Source of the DNA: Cymbidium sinense
Taxonomy: Eukaryota; Streptophyta; Magnoliopsida; Asparagales; Orchidaceae
Assembly (NCBI GenBank): GCA_021442155.1
Contig: CM038222.1
Coordinates: 25,158,148-25,222,147 of the forward strand
Direction of reading: 5' to 3'
DNA length: 64,000 nucleotides
Under the pieces are notes generated by a model. It did not search any database. It saw nothing but the letters and a program-made list of their open reading frames with translations, and had not been told where the DNA came from. Shown piece after piece: positions 24,601-34,500 of the stretch. Positions within the stretch are counted from its first letter, which is position 1, and every line of letters begins with the position of its first letter. A program made the position numbers and the translations under genes.

Positions 24601-25137
24601 CCTTACTCAGCAATTACCTATATAATTTAGATATGATTTTGCTTAGGTTTGTAGGTAATAAAGCTCACAAGAATATCAACAAGCGGGTGCTACCTTCTAA
24701 CGATTGTTGGCTATGATGGCTGATGATCTCACTCCCTATTGGTTGTGTAGCTCATGTGATGTAACCCTTCTACTGAAGTTTGGATGCTCATACTTGCATC
24801 TGCCCCAACAGGATGTGATTGAGCCTGAGCCTTCTCTATCATAATTCCTTACTAACATCATCATATTATGCTGTTTTCCTCTAACTTTTTATCTATATTA
24901 CCTTAACTATTCTAATCTCCATCTTATTATAACTTTGCAGGTGATTCTCTCTCCTTCTTTGTAGTGCTCCAGTTATCATGCATTCCCACATCCTCGAGCA
25001 TTGGCTTTAATCTTACTTTAGCTTATTATGTTAAACTTTTGATTGTTTTGCTTTACTTTTGGGTAATTAGAGTTTATCCCCTTTTAAGGTTTCTTTATAA
25101 CCCTCTTTTGTGGCAATAAAATACCCCTACACTTCCC
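21619..25137 (+). other. Long T-rich 3' region of LINE 1
   Basis: About 3.5 kb after the RNase H domain with no recognisable domain. It is T- and G-rich on the + strand and poor in A, so stop codons are rare and several overlapping hydrophobic frames arise by composition (22,391-22,708; 22,867-23,484, 205 residues; 23,349-23,747; 23,794-24,482). Short internal repeats occur: CCTATCTTGGATGTTG at ~23,865 and ~24,138, and CTTTCTGATTGCCCG at ~22,776 and ~23,998. I read it as a 3'UTR expanded by internal duplication. An extra membrane-protein ORF cannot be excluded but has no support. Confidence 0.6.
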
Positions 25138-25155
25138 TAAAAAATAAAAAAAAAA

Positions 25156-26408
25156 ACCCAAACCCTAAACCCTAAACCTAAACCACTAAACCACACAAAC
25201 CCTAAACCCTAAAGCCTAAACTAAACTAAACTATCCTCAACCTTAAGTTAACCAGACCTAGTTAACCCCAAACTCCCCAGCCAAAACACTAAACCCTAAA
25301 CCAAACCCCAAACCTAAACCAAATCCTAAACCCTAAAACCCTAAACCTTAAAAACTTAAAAACTAAATTGAAACTAAATAAAACCTAAAAAATAAAATAA
25401 ATAAATAAAGCCTATACCTAAATACAGTATAAATAAGAAAATAAAATAAAAACCTAAACTAAAACCTAAACCTAAACCTAAAAATAAAATAAAATAAAAA
25501 ATAAAAATAAATTAAATTAAATTAAATAAAATACTAAACTAAACTAAAACATAAAATAAACTTAAGAATAAAAAAACATAAATAAAATAAAAACATAAAA
25601 TAAAATAAACCTAAATAAAATATAATAAAAACTAAATAGAAACCTAATCTAAAAAGACAAACCTAAAAATAAAACAAAAATAAATAAAAATTAAAACCTA
25701 AACCCTAAAGTAAAAATAAAAACTTAAACCTAAAATAAAAATAAAGTAAACAAAATAAAATAAATCTAAACCTAAAATAAAATAAATAAAACCTAAACCT
25801 AAACTTTGAATAAACTAAACCTAAACCTAAACTAAATAAAATAAATTAAAATAAACCTAAAATGAAAGAAAACCTAAAATTACCTTAAAATAAAACCTAA
25901 ACCTAAACATAAAATATTTAAAAACCTAAACTAAACCTAATAAAATAATACAAAACCTAAAATAAAATAAAATAAAACCAACTAAAAGTAAACTTAAATA
26001 AAACTTTAAATAAATAAACTAAATAATAAAAATAAACCTAAATAAAATAAAAATAGAATAAACTAAAATAACAAATAAATAATTAAATAAACTAAATAAA
26101 CTAAACCCTGGGTTTGCTTAATTTAAATTAAAACCTAAAATCCTAAATCTAAACCCTAAACCTTAAATCTAAACTAAACCTAAACCCTAAATCCTAAACC
26201 CTAAACCCTAAACCCTAAACCCTAACCCCTAAATCCTAAATGCTAAACCCTAAAACCCTAAACCCTATACCCTAAACACTAAATCCTAAACCCTAAAAGC
26301 TTAAACACTAAACCATAAACCATAAATCCTAAACCATAAATCATACAGCCCTAAAACCTAAACCCCAAACCCTAAACCCTAAATCATAAACTAACCCTAA
26401 ATTCTAAG
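25156..26408 (+). repeat. Telomere-like satellite, block 5
   Basis: CCCTAAA-rich to about 25,350, AATAAA-rich at 25,350-26,100, CCCTAAA-rich again at 26,140-26,408. The same tripartite order is seen before other GRP copies. Confidence 0.9.
26107..26133 (+). repeat. TTTACTTAATTT box 7 (variant)
   Basis: CCTGGGTTTGCTTAATTTAA, 0.28 kb upstream of GRP copy 4. The 5' half has diverged. Confidence 0.55.
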
Positions 26409-26897
26409 AATGGGCAGAAGCTTAACGGCAAGAACATCATTCTCAACTAGGCTTAGTCTAGATTTAATGGTGGAGGCAAAGGTAGAGGCAGCGGTTATCA
26501 TAGTGGTGGTGGGGGATCTAGAGGTGCTGATGGATATCGAGGTGGTGTTCAGAGCAGTGGTGGTTATGAAGGTGAGAGGAGCGATGGAGGTTACAACCGT
26601 GGTGGTGGTAGAGGGAAAGATCAGGGATATGAAGGTGGACCCTGCTACTCGAGAGGCCGGGGTGGTTCTGATGGGAACTAGAGAAACTAAAGAATGCCTG
26701 ATCTGATCTGCTATTTATGGAAACCATTTCTTTAGAGTAGAGATAATTCTACTTATCTAGGGTTTTTATTTTCCTCTATGGGTGCTTATCTTTAATCTAT
26801 GTCATCGCTTGTGACTTAGAAATCTTGGGGTGCTACTTGGTTGATGAAATCAAAAAGAAGAAATGTTGAATCTGAATTTATTCTTTGTTAAAAAAAA
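26409..26897 (+). pseudogene. GRP retro-fragment copy 4 (fullest copy)
   Basis: 93 codons in one frame to TAA 26,688-26,690, then about 200 bases of 3'UTR and an eight-base A-run (26,890-26,897). It reads NGQKLNGKNIILN, with TAG stops at codons 14 and 16 (26,448-26,450 and 26,454-26,456), both at positions that are Gln (CAG/CAA) in other copies. A third TAG (26,679-26,681) replaces the C-terminal Trp codon. The tail has YHSGGGGSRGADGYRGG and SGGYEGERSDGGYNRGGG. As the longest copy, with a full 3'UTR end (GAATTTATTCTTTGTT), it is the best reference for the unit. Sense and antisense open frames here (26,410-26,706; 26,518-26,727) are out of frame. Confidence 0.85.
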
Positions 26898-27106
26898 CCT
26901 TAAACCCTAAACTAAAACTTAAACCCTAAACCTAAAACCTAAACCCTAAACCCTAAATGCTAAACCTTAAACCCTAAAAACACTAAAATCTAAATGCTAA
27001 ACTCTAAAACTTGAAACCCTAAACTCTAAAACTTGAAACCCAATACCCTAAACCCTAAAACCCTAAACCCTAAATCCCAAACTAATCCTAAACCCTAAAC
27101 CCTAAA
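26898..27106 (+). repeat. Telomere-like repeat between GRP copy 4 and gypsy copy B
   Basis: About 210 bases of CCCTAAA and close variants. The corresponding spacer before copy A is about 340 bases. Confidence 0.9.
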
Positions 27107-27611
27107 TCTTGAATAGAGATGTCATTAAGAATAGATCTAAAGAATGACCTAATCCTAACATAGTTATGGTAGCTAAAGAAAATGTCTTCAAGAGACTTTC
27201 CCTTGACTATTAGAGAATTAAATACCTTAAAACCTAGCCCTAAATCATATTATAATACTATATATTATTTTATGATATAACATCATATATTTGATCATGT
27301 AGTGATATGTTTTTTGGATGTAATAAGATATTTTGAAATGTTTTAGTATATTATATTATGCATTTGCCAAGTAAGAAAGGAGAGCACATCAGATTTACAT
27401 ACTCCAAAGCAAGAAGACCCCTAGGGTGACACACTAGCAGGGTAGCACGTTAGCTCGACCTAGAGCAACCACTGTGTGAGTCTCGTTGGGGGCGTTATCT
27501 CAACTCAGAGTTGCCCGAGATAAAAGATATGTGTTTATTTTATATGTTTGTGTGTAGTTTGTATTTGTGCTATGTTGATGAAGGATAGGACCCTGCTACG
27601 GTTCCTTACAC
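27107..27611 (-). repeat. LTR remnant of gypsy copy B
   Basis: 27,107-27,365 matches the left end of LTR A, then jumps to a segment (27,367-27,515) matching ~14,262-14,400 of LTR A, so about 3.67 kb of LTR interior is absent. The minus-strand sequence near 27,611 begins TGTAAGGAACC just after the integrase frame ends, a plausible 5' end of the 3' LTR; no convincing polypurine tract is visible. The boundary is an inference. Confidence 0.5.
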
Positions 27612-27616
27612 TTACC

Positions 27617-28745
27617 CTAAACACAGCATGGCGGATTCATAAATAAGAATACTTTCAACATGGAAGAGATTGAATTTGAAATAGAATTTTTATTATTGAT
27701 AATTATTTTCAAACATGATTTACAATATTTATTTAAGTAGAGTCCATTGACTAGAAGCATTAGGCACTCTCCCTTATGATTAATAAGCTCATAAGATCCT
27801 TCTTGGTAGGCCTTCTTTATAGAAAAAGGGCCTTCCCAAGCGGGTTCAAAGTTCCCTCCCATCTTACTATGGGAAATAATTGGACTCCTTAGAACTAAAA
27901 TAAGCTCTCCTACTTGAAAAGATCTAGGATGAACAAACTTATTGTTAGCTTGAATAATTTTAGCTTTATAAAACTCAAGGTTTTGGCATGCCCATAGGCG
28001 TATTTCTTCCAAACCTTCAAGCTCTTATAACCATAACTTGGCATTCTGCTCTTTCGTGATCTTTCTACTCATAACTATCCTTAGTGATGGGAGTTGAACT
28101 TCTAATGATAGAATGATTTTAGACCCATACACTAAAGAGAATGGAGTAGACTAGGTTGGAGTTCTATATGTGGTGTGGTAGGCCCATAAGGCTTCAACTA
28201 ACTGCTTATGCCATTACCTCTTATTATTTTTGAGTATCTTCTTTAGTATTTGGATGAGAGTTTTGTTGAAGGCTTCTTCTAAGCTATTTGCCCTCAGGTA
28301 GTTCATGGTAGAATATCTCCAATCTATGCAATAGGAAAAGCTATTGATCTCAGTGCTCTTGAATGTAGTACCATTATCAAATATAATTTATCGAGGCACT
28401 CCAAACCTATATACAATATGGTTCTTAAAAAATTGAAGCACATGCTAAGCTGTGATGACCTCTTTGAGTGAAATCATCTTTAGCCACTTGAAAAAGTAGT
28501 TAATAGTAGCTAGGATGAACCAATGATTCTTGGAAGAAAGAGGATAACTCGGAACCACTATGTCGGTACCCGAACACTCGAATGGCCATAAGGCTAATGT
28601 AGGATATAAAATTTTGGGCAGTTGGTGTAGGACCACACCGTGTATTTGGCATTGGTGGCATCTCCTAGCCATATCCATGTAATCATTGATCATCGATGGC
28701 TAGAAGTATCCTAGTCTTTTGATCTTTGCTTTCATCCTTGGACTG
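27617..28745 (-). pseudogene. Ty3/gypsy integrase (copy B)
   Basis: The HHCC zinc finger reads VIEVHLGLCGGNQSS through RRCHQCQIHGVV (~28,800-28,620). The start of the catalytic core, FECSGTDIVVPSYP (first Asp), is followed by HWFILATINYFFKWLKM (28,693-28,445). The C-terminal domain (28,012-27,617) has LEFYKAKIIQANNKF, FQVGELILVLRSP and GNFEPAWEGPFSIKKAYQEG, then YELI. Between 28,445 and 28,012 the core is out of frame or interrupted. No chromodomain is seen after the C-terminal domain, consistent with a non-chromovirus lineage. Confidence 0.82.
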
Positions 28746-31557
28746 GATTGGTTGCCTCCACATAATCCTAAGTGTACTTCAATCACGATCTTACAGGCTT
28801 CGTGCTTATCTAAACAACATAACCATATATGATCGAATGAATTTTAGTACAAGATAATATCAACAAAAGCATAGGAAAGCACTCTCTACTTCATCTGATA
28901 GGCTTGGGACTTCACTTGAAGTAGTTTTCCTTTATTTAGGTAATCCATGAATGGTTACCTCTAATCTAACTTCTCCTCCTTCTTAGCAATGGCAACCTCC
29001 CCTTCAAGAGAGTTCTTTTTGATGAATTCAATATCAATAAGGGAAAATACTTATCAATTTTGGACCTTTATTGAAATGGACTCATCCTCCAGACATGCCA
29101 ACTCCTTGGCAAGCTTGAATAAAGCATATGCTACGATATTCTCTTATTGAAGAATCGTATAAATGGTAACCTTTGGGATTTGGGCTAACAACTCTATGGT
29201 GTACATGTGATAGTGGTGGAGCTTAGGCTTTTTAACATTTTAGGACCTAGTGATTTGGTTGATAACTAGCTGAGAATCCCCGAAGATGTTGGTGTTCTAG
29301 ATTCTTAGAGGAATGGATAATTCCAGACTGATAATCAGAGCCTCATATTCGGCTTCATTATTGATGCAAGGATTGGAAAGATGATATGAGAATCTCATCA
29401 CATCATGGTCAAGAGTTAAGAGAATTATTTATACCCCTGCCTTTCCTAGAATAGTAGATTATGGTTCTTCTCCTTTTTGTGAAAAAGTTGCACCATGAAA
29501 GTACATCTCCCAATGGTGAATGCTAGTTTCTCCTAAATTCATAATTTGTTCATCGGGGAGATCATCACTAAGCAAAGAGTTAGCAAGAAGTGGGTGTGCC
29601 ACTGAGAAACCTCCTAGTGCTTATTCTTTCACTACATAGAAGGGTATGAAGGTAATGTCAAACTGTTAGAGGATCATGGACCATTGTGCTAATCATCCAG
29701 ATGACGTCGGCCCTGTCATGAGATATTATAGTGGATTGATCCCAGAGATTAAGTTCACCTTATGAGGAAGCATGTAATGCTGTAGATTTTGGGATGCAAA
29801 GATTAAAGCAAGGCAATGCTTCTCAATGGGTGGATAATTAGCCTCAGCAGGGATTAGATGATGACTAAGGTAGTAGGGTGCAGTTTCCTTTCCTTAATCG
29901 TTGGCTTGGGAACCAAGGGAGTCATCTAATGCAGTAGTGTAAATTATGAGCATCTTGCTTAGGTTAGGGGCTACTAGAACTGGCAGCATCATTAGGTAAT
30001 GCTTAGTGTATTCGAAGGGATGCTCACACTTATCATCCCACTTGAACTTGGCATCCTTTTTGATAAGTGTTGAGAATGGCTGACATCTTCTTGATAGGTT
30101 AGATATAAAGCGTCATAGATACCCCAACCTCCTTGGGAATTATCTAAGTTGAGTTAATCTTTTAGGGGTGGCATTTCTAATATCACCTTGATCTTCTCCA
30201 GATCGATTTCAATTCCCTTGTGTCAGACAACAAACCCAAGGAGTTTTCCTAAAGCTAATCCAAATGCACACTTCAGAGGATTCATTTGAAGTTAAATTAT
30301 CTTAACTATTTGAAAACTATTCTCAAGTCAAAGAGATGGTCTTCCTTTTCTCTACTTTTGACCATGAGATCATTGACATTGCACTCGACTCGATGATGAA
30401 AAGTTCATCAAAGAATCAAGTTACAACCCACTGGAATGTAGCACCCACATTTTTAAGACAAAAAGGCATGACCTTATAGCAATAGATTCTGATCAGGGTT
30501 CTAAAAGTAGTGCTTCTTTCATCTTCAGGGATGATCTTTACTTGGTTATATCCAGATGAGTCATCCATAAAAGAGAAGACTGCATAAAATGAAGAAATCT
30601 CCACCATAAGCTCTGAGATTGGTCGTGAAAATTCATCTTTTGGACATGCCTTATTTAAATCCCTAAAGTTGACACATATGTGAATTTGTCCAATTTTTTT
30701 CTTAATTAGGAAGACAGCTGACCTGGTAGGGTATTTTACTTCTCAGATGAAGCTAGTATCAATCAGCTTGTTGACTTTAGAAATGACCTATTGCTCTATG
30801 TTTAATTACATGCATCTAGGAACTTGCTTGATAGGGTTAGTAGTAGGCTCTATTACTAGTTTATGGACTACTACATCAGGAGCCAATCCAGAATCTCTTC
30901 ATAACTCAATGCAAAGTAGTCCTTAAACTAAATCAATATCCTAACTAAGTCATTAATTTCAATTTCATTGAACAAAGAATTATTGTATGTCGGGCGTGGA
31001 TCTTCTTCAGTTCCTAAATTGATTTCGAGCTCATCGATGGTTGACTTGATCTCTTCTTCAAACTCTGATGGTGCATCTTTAACTTAAAAATTATCTAGAT
31101 CATCTAAAGTCTCTAAGCACAGCTCCTCACATGATTTAATGTCATGATCCACTTCCTCCTCCAAGTCAATTTCTGGCCCCTTTTATTTTCTTTTTCATTT
31201 TCTCTTTTTTTTCTTTTTTTTTCTTTTTATTTTTTTATTTCTAAACTTTGGCCAAGTTCATGAGAATAGACCTCTTGATTTTGAGGGAGGTAGTAAGCTA
31301 CATCCTCATATATGCTGACCTCATGAACTATAAATGGCTTGAGATCTCCTTTGACATAGTAGATGATCCCACCTCTCACAAACTTCATACACTGGTGTAG
31401 AGAGGATGGAACTATGTTGTTCTCATGTATCCATTACATCCCAAGCAAAGCGTTGAAATATGTATCCGAGTTTATAATGTGAATCTTTTCTTTGATCTTC
31501 AAATCATCTATCTCCAAGGGCGACACTATGGAGCCTAAGGCTTGTTGTCCTCAATTT
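28746..31557 (-). pseudogene. Ty3/gypsy pol: protease end, RT, RNase H, second RNase H (copy B)
   Basis: Minus-strand reading: the protease C-terminal part at ~31,557-31,260 (LGSIVSPLEIDDLKIKE, YFNALLGMQWIHENNIVPSS, LHQCMKF); a Lys-rich spacer from a purine tract (31,180-31,250); RT at ~31,000-30,050 (EVKYPT, VNFRDLNKACPKDEF, FSFMDDSSGYNQVKI, then NVNDLMVKS where live elements have YVDD, MNPLKCAFG); RNase H with KHCLALIFASQNLQHYMLP (~29,830); and a second RNase-H-like domain with ASINNEAEYEALI and FGDSQLVINQI (~29,380-29,250). Converts element RNA into cDNA. The altered YVDD box and several stops show inactivity. The dual RNase H suggests Tat/Ogre. Confidence 0.8.
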
Positions 31558-34500
31558 TGGAGTACAGATTCAATCTTCCCATTTTAGACTTAGGAGTCTT
31601 CTAGACACTAAGACTTCCCCTGTTATAAGACTTCTATTAACCTTCTTTAAAGACTTAGAAGGGTTAACCATAAGATTAGGTTATGCCTAAGGGATTAGGA
31701 TAATCCACGTACCCTATAACCAAAATATAATCCACGTTCACCTCAAGTTCAATTCAAGCATCAAATTCAAATCCAAATTCAAACCCAAATTCCAAAACAA
31801 AATGATTGAAGCCCATGATCAAATCCAAACTTGAAACCCTTCCTAAGCCATATGACCTATCCCATGGACTTAGCCAAATCTTAATAAAAAAATCAATCCA
31901 AAATTAATTGATTTTCACATAATAAATTTATATCTTCAATCATCTTCCTAAATATAAATCAAATCTACACTCAAATGATCAAAACTAAACCAAACCAAAT
32001 CAAATTAAATCAAAACCCTTCCTAAGGCATATGACCTATCACATGGATTTAGCCAAATCTCTTACTCCAAATCAAGTCAAATGCAATTTATTTTCTCACA
32101 AATCAATCATATTTTCAATCATCCTCACAAATTTAAATGAAATATATATTTAAATCATCAAAACTAAATCAAACCAAATCAAAATCAATGCATAAGCCTC
32201 ATGAACCTACTCCATGGACTTAACCAAATTCCTTCATTCCAAAACACAAATTCAATTGTTTTTCTCATGATTCAATCATACCATCAATCATATTCATAAA
32301 TATAAATAAATCTACAATCATCAAAAAATCAACCCAAGTTAAACCAACTTAACCTTTTGACTTGAAATGTTCAAATGAACCAAAACCCATTTGAACCCAA
32401 AAGTACAATTAAATTTATATATAAATCCCAAATCCATATATAAACTCAACTAAATCAAACTCAACCCAAAAGAAAGCCAACTAAACCCAATTGGTCCACT
32501 TGACCCATAGTGGCCAATTTGACCTATTTGAGCCAAGTTTTAATCTTGCCCAAATTGAATTGAACTAAGCACGTCAAAATCTCCCATCATGATTGTTGAT
32601 AACCCTAGGTTGATCAATTGTCACAAATTGGGTCAAGCCAAGTCAATCCCTTAACCCATATGTACTAGCCAAATTACAACCAAAATCCTTTGAAATTAAT
32701 GATTCATACCAAATAAAAATCAATATTTGAATATGACTTAACCTTGAATTGTGTCAAACAAAACTCAATTGGCCCTCTTGACCCAAGTTGACCCAAATTG
32801 ACCTAAAAGACCAAATTGGGTCAAATCAAAATAAAAACCAAATTGATTACAACCAATGGCTCATGTTCACTCCAAATTGATTGTTGAACTTGACCAAAGC
32901 CATGATTGGACCCAATTGAATCCAATTTACCTACTTAACCCAAATTAACCTAAAGGTTCAAGTTGGACTAAATCAAAACCAAATCCAAATTAATTGAAAC
33001 CAAAGCCAACAATCATCTTCAATTGGTCAACTAAACCCAAACCAACACTCAACCCAAGGCAATTTGGCAAATTTAGTCAAATTGGTCAACTTAACCCATT
33101 TGACCCAAATGAATTCAAATGAGTCAAAATATAATCATAGCCAAACTAAACCGAACCAATTTAACCATAACATCCCAAATGATCATATGAACTTGACCCA
33201 ACCCTTGGTTTGACCCTATTTGACCAATTGGTCTACTTGAGCCAACCTAACCCAATTTGAGCTAAATGAGTCAAATTGAGCCAAGCCTAACCAAATCAAC
33301 TCCAATTGACTTGAAATTTGGGCCAACCAACTTTTGGCTCATTTCAAATCAGCCCAAATCAAATCCAATGCTAAATGATCATTCTACTCTTAGGTCAAGG
33401 GCATCATGTGAGACAAATTACCCACGTAAGTGGTCATTTCCATTCCTTGGCCACTTGGTGCTCTCCTAATGGTCCACCTAAGCACCTAGGACATTGCCCA
33501 ACTTGACCCAAGGGGTGGTTGGGTCAATCATGACCCATGGGAGGTAAAATCACCTCATGCCCCCCATTCGAGCATTTGAAATCCATAGGACACCCATGAT
33601 TTTACCTTGCCACCCACCTCCACACCTTCAACCAACCAAGCTGAGCTAACTCACCTCCTCCCTGCAACCCACGACTCCATGAGATGGCTGGATGGCCACT
33701 AGAAGCTAAACCCAATCCCACCATCTGATCAAGATGAAGGGGGTATACACCCCCTCATTTCCACTCAAACACATACACAAAAAATCATTTTTCAGAGCCC
33801 TAGCTACCCAAGACGAGCTACTAAAGCCATTCCCTAAGCTCCCAAGCTCATTCCTCAATCTGAAAAAAGCCATTCAAATCCATCTTCAAATAGGACACTC
33901 CCATTTCTGACCTAACTCTCCCATTTCTCCATCAAAATCAAATTAACTTAGCACGCACCTTCCCTAGGCCTCATTGAGTAAGAATGAATCATCTACCAAG
34001 CTTCCTGAGCATCGAAGGTGGGATTTTGATAAAAGCTAAGCACCAAATCATTAGTTTATGGCCTTCAGAGTGAACATTGAGGAATTGATCCAATTGCTTC
34101 TCAACAGGGCTTCATCTCCACTAGATAAAGCATCATCAATCATTTCAGCTATTGGTCTTGAGCTTCAACGATGTATGCTTCTAATATTGATCTTTAGCCA
34201 AAAATGGGTTAGAGTTTTTTGAAAAGAACTTGCATCTCGTGTGATCATGACCATTGGATCCCCTCTTATTGATGTCATGAAGGTGTGAGATCCTTTTAGA
34301 GTTGATCCGAGCTCAGGTAAGCTTGGATTAAGAGAGCAATGGTGGACAAACTCCATTCTCCATCACTCGCATGATGTTAGATCACACACCATCCATTCCA
34401 AGTGATCAGAATGGATGGTTGTGATTATATCCACTAGATCAATCTGATTTAATCTTATTAAGCTATGGGATTAATCGTAGTCGTCTGATCTTAGATTAGA

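Larger units (their letters stand above)
16076..25155 (+). mobile_element. L1-type LINE, near full length, inactive (LINE 1)
   Basis: A non-LTR retrotransposon of about 9.1 kb inserted in telomere-like repeat, sense strand +. Order: pyrimidine-rich 5' end, ORF1 (DUF4283-like plus CCHC knuckle), ORF2 (endonuclease, RT, zf-RVT-like, RNase H), a 3.5-kb T-rich 3' region, and a terminal A-rich tail (25,138-25,155) that runs into CCCAAACCCTAAA. It replicates by nicking target DNA and reverse transcribing its RNA in place. Many stops and frameshifts make it defective. The 3' region is unusually long for a plant L1. The same family recurs at 56,731. Confidence 0.88.

Noticed and set aside
33266..34356. 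Short open frames in the long repeat (also 37,965-38,147 and 60,826-62,032)
   Set aside because: All are under about 100 residues, have no domain, and are not preserved as frames between the two copies of the repeat.
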